64,000 nucleotides of DNA from Microcella alkalica (GTDB lineage Bacteria; Actinomycetota; Actinomycetes; Actinomycetales; Microbacteriaceae): assembly GCF_014595885.1 (NCBI RefSeq), contig NZ_JABUKC010000002.1, positions 613,917 through 677,916 on the forward strand, read 5' to 3'. The notes beneath the pieces were generated by a model. It saw only the letters and a program-made list of their open reading frames with translations. It was not told the DNA's origin and ran no database searches. This document shows positions 1 to 9,841 of this stretch, piece by piece; within the stretch, counting starts at the first letter, position 1; each line of letters starts with the position of its first letter. Position numbers and translations under genes: made by a program.

Positions 1-86
1 ATGACCGCGCCCTCGCGCTCGAGCGCGGGGGCGAGCAGCTCGAGCGTGCGCTCGAGCAGGACGGGGATGTGGCGTGTCTCGGTCAT
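1..86 (-). CDS. rsmH: RsmH, 16S rRNA (cytosine1402-N4)-methyltransferase, N-terminal fragment
   Basis: Only the first 28 codons lie inside the window; the gene continues off the left edge. They read MTETRHIPVLLERTLELLAP and onward, the usual RsmH start, in which the HxPVLL segment precedes the SAM-binding loop. RsmH methylates C1402 of 16S rRNA at N4. It lies about 100 bases downstream of mraZ on the same strand, which is the standard first pair of the dcw (division and cell wall) cluster. The ATG at 86 is the natural start. Identification is strong from sequence plus context; nothing can be said about the missing catalytic part. Confidence 0.9.
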   Translation of the reverse strand, partial: MTETRHIPVLLERTLELLAPALEREGAV

Positions 87-189
87 CGTGTTCCGGAGGT
101 GGAGCGCGGGGCCCGGATCCCCATCCGTCGACCTGGCACCGGGGAAGTGATGTCAGGGCGATGACGGCTGGGAGTCCGACGCCTCGCGA

Positions 190-621
190 TCAGAAGAGGC
201 CCGGGATCACCTCCTCCTCGGTGGTGGAGAAGGCTTCTTCCTTCTCGGCGTAGTAGGCGTTCCAGGCCTCGGTGGCCCAGATCTCGGCACGGTCGCCCGC
301 ACCGATGACCGTGAGGTCGCGATCGAGCCCCGCGTACTCGCGCAGGGCCGGAGGGATCGTGACGCGGTGCTGCTTGTCCGGGCGCTCGTCGCTCGCGCCC
401 GACAGGAAGATGCGCACGTAGTCGCGAGCGAGCTTGCTCGTGAGCGGCGCCTGGCGGATCTTCTCGACCTGCGCCGCGAAGCCCTCGGCGCTGAAGACGT
501 AGATGCAGCGCTCCTGGCCGCGAGCGAGCACGAGGCCGTTCGCGAGCTCGTCGCGGAACTTCGCCGGCAGGATGATGCGCCCTTTGTCGTCGAGCTTGGG
601 GGTGTGCGTGCCGAGGAACAT
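190..621 (-). CDS. mraZ: MraZ, DNA-binding regulator of the dcw cluster
   Basis: A 143-residue protein, the normal MraZ length, with two SpoVT/AbrB-like halves. The first half carries [17 protein letters not shown] (about residues 10-26) and the second carries [18 protein letters not shown] (about 80-97); these are the paired DxxGR and DxxxRV motifs of the family. MraZ forms rings of subunits that bind direct repeats upstream of its own gene and usually represses the operon. A longer open frame reaches 732, but the ATG at 621 is preceded by AAGGGGGAG and matches the family N-terminus [16 protein letters not shown]. Three GTGGAG repeats lie just upstream. Confidence 0.95.
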   Translation of the reverse strand: MFLGTHTPKLDDKGRIILPAKFRDELANGLVLARGQERCIYVFSAEGFAAQVEKIRQAPLTSKLARDYVRIFLSGASDERPDKQHRVTIPPALREYAGLDRDLTVIGAGDRAEIWATEAWNAYYAEKEEAFSTTEEEVIPGLF

Positions 622-652
622 CGTCCGCTCCCCCTTCCTTCGCCGGCCTGAA

Positions 653-690
653 GTTCTAGGTGACCTCCACTTTACTCCACAATGCTCCAC
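653..690 (-). promoter_or_regulatory. mraZ promoter with triple MraZ box
   Basis: On the minus strand GTGGAG occurs three times at exactly 10-base steps (685-690, 675-680, 665-670), followed by a -10-like TAGAAC at 658-653. The middle repeat overlaps the expected -35 position. Direct repeats of GTGG-type units one helical turn apart upstream of mraZ are the known MraZ target in other bacteria, so autorepression is inferred. Confidence 0.8.
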
Positions 691-763
691 AACGCCATCT
701 TTTCGACCCACTGTAGCTCGAAATGGGGGCACGACCTCCGCGAGAAATCGAGGCTGTCGCCCC

Positions 764-894
764 GTGGAGCACCGTGGAGGGATCTCTTTGCTTCCCGAGC
801 GCTCGGCGGCCGATCACGTCGAGCGCAGCATCCTCAACCCGCGGAATCGCGCGGAGGGCGCGCAGGGCACGGGTGGGGGTGGAGCGAAGTGGAG
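764..894 (+). promoter_or_regulatory. Two further GTGGAG pairs upstream of mraZ
   Basis: The same hexamer appears on the opposite strand as two pairs, each with 10-base spacing: 764-769 with 774-779, and 879-884 with 889-894. They lie in the 364-base stretch between mraZ and the DUF3040 gene, which has no convincing gene. They could be auxiliary MraZ sites; this is inference from spacing alone. Confidence 0.4.
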
Positions 895-928
895 CACGGC
901 CAGCGCCGTAGCGGAAGCGCATGAAGAA

Positions 929-952
929 GGGGCCGACCCGAAGGTCGGCCCC
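929..952 (-). terminator. Hairpin downstream of the DUF3040 gene
   Basis: A perfect 10-base stem, GGGGCCGACC against GGTCGGCCCC, closes a CGAA tetraloop. It lies 34 bases past the stop of the minus-strand DUF3040 gene. There is no T tract, as is common in high-GC actinobacteria. Confidence 0.75.
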
Positions 953-985
953 TGAAGGCTGCGTGCCGGGATGCCCGGCGGAGGG

Positions 986-1375
986 CTAGCGGCCCTGGTC
1001 GCCGTCCTGCCGGCGCTCCCAGCGCTCGTTGATCGTGTCCATGAACGAGGAGCGCTTGCGCTGCGGCGCGGGGCGAGCCGAACCGGAGGTCGAGGCGGTC
1101 GCATCCGCCTGCGCGGCCTTGCCGGGGGTGAGCACCAGCAGCACGCCTGCGAGCATGAGGGCGAAGCCGATGACGCCGACGATCGGCAGCTGCACGATGA
1201 CGCCGGCGACGAGGGTGGCGACGCCCGCGATGGCGAGCAGCGAGCCGAGCACGATCTGCGTGTAGTTCGGTCGACCGCGACGACCCGAGACGGTCGCCAC
1301 GAAGTCGGCGTCGTTCTGATAGAGGCTGCGCTCCATCTCTTCGAGGAGGCGCTGCTCCTGCTCCGACAGCGGCAT
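986..1375 (-). CDS. DUF3040 family membrane protein
   Basis: A 129-residue protein. The N-terminus MPLSEQEQRLLEEMERSLYQ is the hallmark of the DUF3040 family, small actinobacterial membrane proteins often found beside mraZ. Two transmembrane segments follow (about residues 40-60 and 62-84), then a basic, polar C-terminal tail rich in Arg, Ser and Ala that should be cytoplasmic. The function is unknown in the family. It is transcribed toward mraZ but separated from it by a strong hairpin and by the mraZ operator, so it is probably its own transcription unit. It is divergent from the polyprenyl synthase gene. Confidence 0.85.
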   Translation of the reverse strand: MPLSEQEQRLLEEMERSLYQNDADFVATVSGRRGRPNYTQIVLGSLLAIAGVATLVAGVIVQLPIVGVIGFALMLAGVLLVLTPGKAAQADATASTSGSARPAPQRKRSSFMDTINERWERRQDGDQGR

Positions 1376-1447
1376 GTGGACCCCTTGTTCGACAGATCGC
1401 GCGGGTGGGCTCCCGGCGCCTCCTCATTCTAGGCTCGGCCCGCTGGA

Positions 1448-1459
1448 TAGGCTAGGCGA
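1448..1459 (+). promoter_or_regulatory. Leaderless -10 for the polyprenyl synthase
   Basis: TAGGCT at 1448-1453 is followed by six bases and then the GTG at 1460, so the transcript should begin at or next to the start codon. Confidence 0.6.
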
Positions 1460-2581
1460 GTGTCTGAGAGATTGCGGTTAGTCGACCTGGTCAACGCCCG
1501 ACTGGACGTCTTCCTGACCGAACGGGCCACCCACCTCGCCTCGATCGCCGACGAGCTCGAGGTCTTCATCGACGCCTCCCGCGACCTCCTCCGCGGCGGG
1601 AAGCGCTTCCGCGCGCTCTTCGCGTACTGGGGCTGGCACGCCGTCATCGGCACGCAGCGGCCCGACGACCTGCTGGCCGACCTCGACGACCACGACGAGC
1701 TCGACGCGGTCATCGCCCTCGCGGCGGCGCTCGAGATCTTCCACGCCGCGGCGCTCGTGCACGACGACATCATGGACAACTCCGACACCCGGCGCGGCAT
1801 GCCGTCGATGCACCGCCGCTTCGAGACCGAGCACGCCTCGCGCGAGTGGGTCGGCTCGGCTGCCGGCTACGGCACCTCCTCCGCGCTCATGCTCGGCGAC
1901 CTGCTGCTGGGGTGGAGCGACGAGCTGCTCGCCGAGGGTCTCTCCCTCGTCGCCGACCGCGCCTCGGCCCGCCGCGCGCGCAGCGAGTTCCACGTCATGC
2001 GCACCGAGGTCACGATGGGCCAGTACCTCGACATCCTCGAGGAGGTGGCCTGGCGCGAGTCGCCGGAGGAGGACCTGCTCCCCCGCGCCCACCGCGTCGT
2101 CACCTACAAGTCGGCGAAGTACTCCATCGAGGCGCCGCTCGCACTGGGCGGGCTCATGGCGGGAGGAACGGACGAGCAGGTGGATGCCCTGCGCGCGTTC
2201 GGCCTGCCCCTCGGCGTCGCCTTCCAGCTGCGCGACGACCTGCTCGGCGTGTTCGGCGACCCCGAGGTGACCGGCAAGCCTGCCGGCGACGATCTGCGCG
2301 AGGGCAAGCGCACCGTGCTCATCGCCCTCGCCCGCCGCGCGCTGCCGGCCTCCGCCGTGCGCCTCATCGACGAGCTGCTGGGCGACCCGGATCTCACCCC
2401 GCACCAGATCGCGACGCTGCAGGCGACGATCCGCGAGAGCGGCGCCGTCGACACGGTCGAGTCGATCATCGCCCGCTCGGTGCGCGAAGCGGTGACGGCA
2501 CTCGACCACGCACCGCTCAGCCGCGCGGCGCGCGCCGAGCTGGTCGGTCTCGCCGATCTGGTGACCCGCCGCGCGCACTGA
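1460..2581 (+). CDS. Polyprenyl (geranylgeranyl-type) diphosphate synthase
   Basis: A 373-residue trans-isoprenyl diphosphate synthase, which condenses isopentenyl diphosphate with allylic diphosphates to make C20 or longer prenyl chains. Both metal-binding motifs are present: the first aspartate-rich motif in LVHDDIMDNSDTRRG (about residues 98-112) and the second in QLRDDLLGVFGD (about 256-267). GGKRFR near residue 50 binds the homoallylic substrate. The size and motifs match mycobacterial IdsA-type enzymes, and the neighbouring Rv2175c-like and PknL-like genes place it at the position of idsA2 in M. tuberculosis. Product chain length cannot be decided from sequence. No Shine-Dalgarno sequence precedes the GTG. 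Confidence 0.9.
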   Translation: MSERLRLVDLVNARLDVFLTERATHLASIADELEVFIDASRDLLRGGKRFRALFAYWGWHAVIGTQRPDDLLADLDDHDELDAVIALAAALEIFHAAALVHDDIMDNSDTRRGMPSMHRRFETEHASREWVGSAAGYGTSSALMLGDLLLGWSDELLAEGLSLVADRASARRARSEFHVMRTEVTMGQYLDILEEVAWRESPEEDLLPRAHRVVTYKSAKYSIEAPLALGGLMAGGTDEQVDALRAFGLPLGVAFQLRDDLLGVFGDPEVTGKPAGDDLREGKRTVLIALARRALPASAVRLIDELLGDPDLTPHQIATLQATIRESGAVDTVESIIARSVREAVTALDHAPLSRAARAELVGLADLVTRRAH

Positions 2582-2618
2582 TCTCGGCGCGCACTGACCT
2601 CTCCGCGCCCAGCGGCCG

Positions 2619-2954
2619 CTAGAGCAGCGCCTGCGCCACGCGCCGGACCTCAGCCTTGCGGCCGGCCCGCAGCGCCTCGACGGGGGCGACGCCGAGCGCG
2701 TCGTCGACCGAGAGCATCCACTCCATCGCCTCGTCGTCGGTGAACCCGTTGTCGGCCAGCAGCATGAGGGTGCCGCGAAGCTCGTGGAGGGGTTCGCCGT
2801 CGCGCAGGAACTCCTCCGGCACGACGAGCACCTTGTCGCGCCGCACGCCCAGCAGGTGGCGGTCTTCGAGCAGGCGGTGGATGCGGCCGGGCGAGACGCC
2901 GAGGATCTCGACCAGGTCGGGGACGGTCAGCCAGCGACGGGAGTCAGCGGTCAC
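2619..2954 (-). CDS. Rv2175c-like DNA-binding protein
   Basis: A 111-residue protein with an N-terminal winged helix-turn-helix (RWLTVPDLVEILGVSPGRIH, about residues 6-25) and the C-terminal helical region of the Rv2175c family. In M. tuberculosis, Rv2175c is a DNA-binding substrate of the kinase PknL, encoded next to it; here a PknL-type kinase lies 1.6 kb away, so the same partnership is likely. GTG at 2954 is preferred over the upstream ATG at 2987 because the extra residues (MPSPRSWHAGS) do not fit the family. It is convergent with the polyprenyl synthase and divergent from the LysM gene. Its DNA target is unknown. Confidence 0.85.
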   Translation of the reverse strand: MTADSRRWLTVPDLVEILGVSPGRIHRLLEDRHLLGVRRDKVLVVPEEFLRDGEPLHELRGTLMLLADNGFTDDEAMEWMLSVDDALGVAPVEALRAGRKAEVRRVAQALL

Positions 2955-3001
2955 GCTTCCAGCGTGCCACGAACGGGGGCTCGGCACCGCGCAGCGCTCA
3001 T

Positions 3002-3066
3002 GTTACGAACGTGTTAACGCAAACCACATCCGCCACGATGATTGACACGAGTGTTAATGTGTAACC
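3002..3066 (+). promoter_or_regulatory. Repeats in the Rv2175c-like/LysM divergent region
   Basis: The region holds GTTAC (3002-3006), GTGTTAA twice exactly 40 bases apart (3011-3017 and 3051-3057), TTGACA (3042-3047) and GTAAC (3061-3065). The GTAAC/GTTAAC elements recall MtrA boxes, and MtrA controls LysM and cell-wall hydrolase genes in actinobacteria. The match is short and unproven. TTGACA may be a -35, but no clear -10 follows at 17 bases. Confidence 0.35.
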
Positions 3067-3128
3067 GGCGGACGGGGATCCGCTCGCGGCCGACGCTGGC
3101 CGCACCGGCGTCAGGAGGGGACGGCTTG

Positions 3129-4484
3129 ATGATCGAGCTCGACCGCAGCACCACCGCCCACGACGACGCGGAGGTCGTCCGCGAGCAGGAGGAGGCGCGG
3201 GAGCGCGCCCGCAGGGTGTTCGGCGGCCTGACCCCCCGCACGCCGGGCTCCACGGCCGCACCGACGCTCGCCGCCACCGGCGACGCCTCCGCCCGTGCCG
3301 CCGCTCGCGCCCGCAGCGCGGCCCTCTCGACGATGCCGCTCGTGCTGACCGGCGCCCTGACCCTCGGCCTGGGCCTCACCGGCCCCGTCGACGCCGCCCA
3401 CGCCGCGCCCCGCAAGCCGCTGAGCCCGAAGCCCCAGCAGGCCCTCGGCCCCGCCACCCTGCGCGCCGCACTCGCCCAGATCGGCACGGCGATCACGCCC
3501 GGTGCGATGCCGGCCACCGCCGTCGCGACCACCGCCGCCCCCGCCTTCTACACGGTCGAAGCGGGCGACACCGTCTCCTCCATCGCGGCGCGGTTCGGCC
3601 TCTCGACGGCCGGCGTGCTGGCCCTCAACGGGCTGAGCTGGAAGTCGGTGATCTTCCCGGGCCAGGTGCTCACCCTCACGAGCTCGCCGACGAAGGGCGC
3701 CGCGCCGTCGGCCCCCGTGTCGCCCGGCGGCGCCTATCAGGTGCGCAGCGGCGACACCGTCTCCGCGATCGCCGCGCGCTTCGGCGTCTCCACCCAGTCG
3801 ATCCTTGACGCCAACGGCCTGACCTGGAAGAGCATCATCTACCCGGGCCAGACCCTCGTCATCCCCGGCACGACGAGCGCGCCCGCCGCTCCGGCGAGCG
3901 AGACGGTCTCGGCCGTCACGGCCATGCCGATCGCCGAGCGTCCCGTGCTCCCGGGCGGGCCCGCACCCGCGGCGGCGCCCGCACCGGCTCCCGCGCCGGC
4001 GCCGGCACCGACCAGTCAGACTCCGGCTCCCGCCGCGCCGCCGGCACCCGCACCGGCCCCCTCCGCGCCTTCCGCCGGCACGATCACGCCGCTCAACGCG
4101 GAGGGCCGCGCGCACGCCGCCACGATCATCCAGGTCGGTCGTCAGCTGGGCGTGCCGGACTACGGCATCGTCATCGCGCTCGCGACTGCGATGCAGGAAT
4201 CCTCGATGCGCAACCTCTCGTGGGGCGACCGCGACTCGGTCGGCCTCTTCCAGCAGCGGCCGAGCACCGGCTGGGGCACGGTCGCCGAGCTGCAGGATCC
4301 GGCCCACGCCGCTCGCCTGTTCTACGTCGGCCGCGAGGGCTACACGCGGGGCCTTCTCGACATCCGCGGCTGGCAGTCGATGACCGTCACGCAGGCGGCG
4401 CAGGCGGTGCAGATCTCGGCGTACCCCGACCACTACGCCAAGTGGGAGGCCTCGGCCTGGGCCTGGCTCTACGAACTCACCTAG
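3129..4484 (+). CDS. Secreted double-LysM protein with lytic transglycosylase-like domain
   Basis: A 451-residue predicted cell-wall hydrolase. A charged N-terminal region of about 65 residues leads into a hydrophobic secretion or anchor segment (PLVLTGALTLGLGLTG), then two LysM repeats starting FYTVEAGDTVSSIAARFG and YQVRSGDTVSAIAARFG, which bind peptidoglycan. A long Pro-Ala linker follows, then a C-terminal domain with ALATAMQESS and SVGLFQQRPSTGWGT, the catalytic-glutamate pattern of soluble transglycosylase-like actinobacterial hydrolases. ATG at 3129 follows AGGAGG at 3113-3118; the frame is open back to 3042, but that would swallow the promoter region. It probably cleaves peptidoglycan during growth, in line with the kinase next door. 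Confidence 0.85.
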   Translation: MIELDRSTTAHDDAEVVREQEEARERARRVFGGLTPRTPGSTAAPTLAATGDASARAAARARSAALSTMPLVLTGALTLGLGLTGPVDAAHAAPRKPLSPKPQQALGPATLRAALAQIGTAITPGAMPATAVATTAAPAFYTVEAGDTVSSIAARFGLSTAGVLALNGLSWKSVIFPGQVLTLTSSPTKGAAPSAPVSPGGAYQVRSGDTVSAIAARFGVSTQSILDANGLTWKSIIYPGQTLVIPGTTSAPAAPASETVSAVTAMPIAERPVLPGGPAPAAAPAPAPAPAPAPTSQTPAPAAPPAPAPAPSAPSAGTITPLNAEGRAHAATIIQVGRQLGVPDYGIVIALATAMQESSMRNLSWGDRDSVGLFQQRPSTGWGTVAELQDPAHAARLFYVGREGYTRGLLDIRGWQSMTVTQAAQAVQISAYPDHYAKWEASAWAWLYELT

Positions 4485-4520
4485 GCCGTGTGGCGCCCCG
4501 CCCGACGAGGGCCCGCGACC

Positions 4521-4533
4521 TAGACTGGGCCGG
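4521..4533 (+). promoter_or_regulatory. Leaderless -10 for the PASTA kinase
   Basis: TAGACT at 4521-4526, seven bases, then GTG at 4534; no Shine-Dalgarno sequence is present. Confidence 0.6.
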
Positions 4534-6480
<1,947 letters not shown>

Positions 6481-6527
6481 GGCTCTGCACCCCCTGACGA
6501 CCGGGGCCCCTCCTGCGTGTATCGGCT

Positions 6528-7907
6528 CTACGCCCGCGGCGCGCGGCTGAGCTCCTCGGCGACGAGGAACGACAGCTCGAGCGACTGCATGTGGTTCAGG
6601 CGAGGGTCGCAGAGCGACTCGTAGCGCGTGGCGAGGGTCGCCTCGTCGATCATCTCCGAGCCGCCGAGGCACTCGGTCACGTCGTCGCCCGTGAGCTCGA
6701 CGTGGATGCCGCCGGGGTGCGTGCCCGCCTCGCGGTGCGCCTCGAAGAAGCCCTTCACCTCATCGACGACGTCGTCAAAGCGACGCGTCTTGTAGCCGGT
6801 GGGCGTCGTGAGGCCGTTGCCGTGCATCGGGTCGGTGACCCACAGCGGCGTCGCGTCGAAGCGCTGGATGGCCTCGAGCAGCGGCGGCAGGGCATCCCGA
6901 ATCTTTCCCGCGCCCATGCGCGTGATGAAGGTGAGGCGACCGGGCTCGCGATCGGGGTCGAGCACATCGATGAGGCGCTCCATCGTCTCGGGCGTCGTCG
7001 TCGGCCCGAGCTTCACGCCGATGGGGTTGCGGATGCGACGGAAGAAGTCGACGTGCGCACCGTCGAGGTCGCGCGTGCGCTCGCCGATCCAGAGGAAGTG
7101 CGCGCTCGTGTTGTACGGCGTGCCCGTGCGCGAGTCGATGCGCGTCATGGGGCGCTCGTAGTCCATGAGCAGGCCCTCGTGGCTGGAGTAGAACTCCACC
7201 CGCTTGAGCTCGTCGAAGTCGGCGCCCGCCGCCTCCATGAAGCGGATCGCGCGGTCGATCTCGCTCGCGAGGCCCTCGTAGCGCTGGTTGGCGGGGTTGG
7301 AGGCGAAGCCCTTGTTCCAGCTGTGCACCATCCGCAGGTCGGCGAAGCCACCCTGCGTGAAGGCGCGGATGAGATTCAGCGTCGCCGCGCTCGTGTGGTA
7401 GCCCTTCACGAGCCGCGCGGGGTCGGCCTGGCGCGACTCGGGCGTGAAGTCGTAGCCGTTGACGATGTCGCCGCGGTACGCCGGCAGCGTGACGTCGCCG
7501 CGGGTCTCCGTGTCGCTCGAGCGCGGCTTCGCGAACTGGCCGGCCATGCGGCCCATCTTGATGACGGGCATCGAGGCGCCGTAGGTGAGCACGACCGCCA
7601 TCTGCAGGATCGTCTTCACGCGGTTGCGGATCTGGTCGGCGGTGGCCCCGGCGAAGGTCTCGGCGCAGTCGCCGCCCTGCAGCAGGAACGCCTCGCCGCG
7701 GGCGGCGCGCGCCAGCCGCTCGCGCAGCTGGTCGACCTCACCGGCGAAGACGAGCGGCGGCATCGAGGCGAGCTCGGCGGAGGCGGCGGCAACGGCGGCG
7801 GGGTCGGGCCACTCCGGCTGCTGCTTGATCGGGAGAGTGCGCCAGTGGTCGAGTCCCGCGAGCACGGCGGGATCGGCGGAGATGACGGGCTCGGTCGCAT
7901 CGACCAC
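6528..7907 (-). CDS. aroG: Class II 3-deoxy-D-arabino-heptulosonate 7-phosphate synthase
   Basis: A 459-residue plant-type (class II) DAHP synthase, the first enzyme of the shikimate pathway, joining phosphoenolpyruvate and erythrose 4-phosphate in the cytosol. Typical segments are LLQGGDCAETFAG (substrate and metal site, including the Cys), KMGRMAGQFAKPRSS, GYDFTPESR, SAHFLWIGERTR and WVTDPMHGNG. The length matches mycobacterial AroG (Rv2178c), which sits in the same neighbourhood there. GTG at 7907 (VVDATEPV) is preceded by GAAGGA at a suitable distance. Feedback binding of aromatic amino acids is known for the family, but the regulatory residues were not judged here. Confidence 0.93.
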   Translation of the reverse strand: MVDATEPVISADPAVLAGLDHWRTLPIKQQPEWPDPAAVAAASAELASMPPLVFAGEVDQLRERLARAARGEAFLLQGGDCAETFAGATADQIRNRVKTILQMAVVLTYGASMPVIKMGRMAGQFAKPRSSDTETRGDVTLPAYRGDIVNGYDFTPESRQADPARLVKGYHTSAATLNLIRAFTQGGFADLRMVHSWNKGFASNPANQRYEGLASEIDRAIRFMEAAGADFDELKRVEFYSSHEGLLMDYERPMTRIDSRTGTPYNTSAHFLWIGERTRDLDGAHVDFFRRIRNPIGVKLGPTTTPETMERLIDVLDPDREPGRLTFITRMGAGKIRDALPPLLEAIQRFDATPLWVTDPMHGNGLTTPTGYKTRRFDDVVDEVKGFFEAHREAGTHPGGIHVELTGDDVTECLGGSEMIDEATLATRYESLCDPRLNHMQSLELSFLVAEELSRAPRA

Positions 7908-8027
7908 GGTGGAACGTCCTTCACAGCGACGGGGAACAGGGCAGGATGCGGCACCCTTGCCGCTGGGACGAGCCTAGCCGAGCGGCGAGAGGCCGCCGCG
8001 CGCGGTCGCGAGGCCCGCGAACGGCGC

Positions 8028-8050
8028 GACCCCGGGCATCCTTCGGGGTC
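8028..8050 (-). terminator. Terminator hairpin after plsC
   Basis: GACCCCG (8028-8034) pairs with CGGGGTC (8044-8050) around a nine-base loop, and on the minus strand it starts within the plsC stop codon. Its loop overlaps one copy of the repeated 9-mer CGGGCATCC. Confidence 0.6.
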
Positions 8051-8738
8051 AGCGCAGGTGCGCCGGGCGCTTGTCCTTCACGGTCGTCGCGTACACGTCG
8101 TGGTACTCCTGGCCGCTCAGTCGGTTGAGCTCGTACATGATCTCGTCGGTGATCGAGCGCAGCACGAAGCGGTCGGATTCCAGCCCGGCGAAGCGCGTGA
8201 AGTCGAGCGGCTCACCGAAGACGATGCCGGGCCGCATGACCTTCGGCATTCGCGAGCCGATCGGCATGACCTTCTCGGTGTCGATCATGGCGACGGGCAC
8301 GACGGTCGCCCCCGACTCCAGGATCATGCGCGCCACGCCCGTGCGACCGCGGTACATGACGCCGTCGGGGCTGCGGGTGCCCTCCGGGTAGATGCCGAGC
8401 GCGAGACCCTCCGCGAGCACGCGGAGGCCCGTGTTGAGCGAGGCCTCGCTCGCCTTGCCGCCCGAGCGGTCGATCGGCAGCTGCCCGCTGGCCTCGAAGA
8501 AGAAGCGCGTCAGCCAGCCTTTGATGCCCTTGCCGGTGAAGTAGTCGCTCTTGGCCAGGAAGACCATCCTGCGGTCGAGCACGAGCGGCAGGAAGATCGA
8601 GTCGACGAACGACAGATGGTTGCTGGCGAGGATGACCGGGCCCGAGCGCGGCACGTTCTCGACGCCGCGCACCCAGGGCCGGAAGACCGTCAGCAGGATG
8701 GGCCCGATGACGAGGTTCTTCATGAGCCAGTAGAACAC
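8049..8738 (-). CDS. plsC: 1-acylglycerol-3-phosphate O-acyltransferase
   Basis: A 229-residue PlsC-family acyltransferase, which makes phosphatidic acid from lysophosphatidic acid and acyl-CoA or acyl-ACP at the inner membrane face. The catalytic block NHLSFVDSIF (His and Asp of HX4D) is near residue 40 and the glycerol-phosphate site YPEGTRS near residue 118. The N-terminal hydrophobic stretch (WLMKNLVIGPILLTVF) is a probable membrane anchor. It resembles Rv2182c and keeps that gene's position between aroG and the fadD15-like gene. The ATG at 8738 follows GGAAGGGGG, a clear ribosome site. Confidence 0.9.
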   Translation of the reverse strand: MFYWLMKNLVIGPILLTVFRPWVRGVENVPRSGPVILASNHLSFVDSIFLPLVLDRRMVFLAKSDYFTGKGIKGWLTRFFFEASGQLPIDRSGGKASEASLNTGLRVLAEGLALGIYPEGTRSPDGVMYRGRTGVARMILESGATVVPVAMIDTEKVMPIGSRMPKVMRPGIVFGEPLDFTRFAGLESDRFVLRSITDEIMYELNRLSGQEYHDVYATTVKDKRPAHLR

Positions 8739-8775
8739 CGTCGTCCCCCTTCCCTCGCGATCGTGTGCGACAACC

Positions 8776-9741
8776 CTAACCGGCGCTGGGCGCCTCGAGC
8801 CCCGCGGCGTGGATGCGCGCGAGGTCGGCGGCCCCGACGACCCCGGCGTCGTTGACGAGCTGCGCCGTCACGAACGCGGGTTCGGGGTGGTAGCCGCGGG
8901 CGGGCAGGTGGGCGAGGTAGGCCTCGCGCACCGGGTCGAGCAGCAGATCGCCGGCGATCGAGACGCCGCCGCCGAAGACGAACATCTCGGGGTCGAGCAC
9001 GGCCGACAGGCTCGCGCACGCCTGCCCGAGCCAGCGGCCAAGCTGCGCCAGGGCGTGCAGGGCGCCCGGATCGCCCTCGCTGATGAGCGCGGCGAGGATG
9101 TTCCCGTCGAGCTTGCCGTGCTGCTCGCGCGCATCGGCCAGGGCGAGGCCGATGCCGCCCGCGTCGGCGATCTCGTTGGCCATGCGCAGCAGCGCGCGCC
9201 CGGAGCCGTACTGCTCGATGCAGCCGTGCGCTCCGCAGCCGCAGGGCAGACCGTCGGGCACAACGCGCAGGTGCCCGAGCTCGCCCGCGGTGCCGAAGCC
9301 GCCGCGCAGCAGTCGGTCGCCCGTGACGATCGCGCCGCCGACGCCGGTGCCGATCGTGAGCATGGTCATGTCGCGCACGTCGCGCGCGGCGCCGAAGCGG
9401 AACTCCGCCCAGCCCGCGGCGTTGGCGTCGTTGTCGATCGTGACGTCGATGCCGAGCCGTTCGCGCAGCCGATCGCGGAAGGGCTCGTTGCGCCAGTTGA
9501 TGTTCGGCGCGTAGTAGACGGTCGACTGGGCCGAGTCGATGAAGCCGGCCGCGGCGACGCCGGCGGCGACGACCTGCTGGCCCGCGCTGAGCCGCTGCAC
9601 CATCTCCACGACGATGTCGACGATCGCGTGCGGGTCGCCGGCGGGGGTCGGCTGGCGATCCTCCGCGACGATCGATCCGTCATCGGCGACAAGCGCGCCC
9701 GCGATTTTGGTCCCACCGATGTCGATTCCCACAGCATGCAC
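8776..9741 (-). CDS. ROK-family glucokinase
   Basis: A 321-residue ROK sugar kinase. It has the N-terminal phosphate loop GIDIGGTKIAGAL, the catalytic DNDANAAGWAE (about residues 103-113), TIGTGVGGAIV, and the ROK zinc cluster CGCGAHGCIEQYGSGRAL near residues 166-183. It most likely phosphorylates glucose with ATP. The frame stays open far upstream to 10077, but that extension runs antisense through the acyl-CoA synthetase start and has no family similarity; GTG at 9741 gives the standard start VHAVGIDIGGTK. A second in-frame GTG three codons later is also possible. Its stop lies 37 bases before the plsC start. Confidence 0.88.
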   Translation of the reverse strand: MHAVGIDIGGTKIAGALVADDGSIVAEDRQPTPAGDPHAIVDIVVEMVQRLSAGQQVVAAGVAAAGFIDSAQSTVYYAPNINWRNEPFRDRLRERLGIDVTIDNDANAAGWAEFRFGAARDVRDMTMLTIGTGVGGAIVTGDRLLRGGFGTAGELGHLRVVPDGLPCGCGAHGCIEQYGSGRALLRMANEIADAGGIGLALADAREQHGKLDGNILAALISEGDPGALHALAQLGRWLGQACASLSAVLDPEMFVFGGGVSIAGDLLLDPVREAYLAHLPARGYHPEPAFVTAQLVNDAGVVGAADLARIHAAGLEAPSAG

Positions 9742-9841
9742 GAGGAGTGAGTCTAGAGGTGCCGAAGACCGCTCATCCGTTCGGGTCCGCCGACTAGAGT
9801 GACTGCACTGACCTGCCCCTGACGGTGCCGAAGGAGTCCCC

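Noticed and set aside
2955..3128. A ydaO-type c-di-AMP riboswitch before the LysM gene
   Set aside because: The gap is short, contains promoter-like elements, and shows none of the conserved ydaO core I could recognise.
3042..3128. TTG at 3042 as the LysM protein start
   Set aside because: It would include the promoter-like region; AGGAGG before ATG 3129 is decisive.
6591..8855. 754-codon plus-strand open frame
   Set aside because: Lies antisense across both aroG and plsC, which are certain genes.
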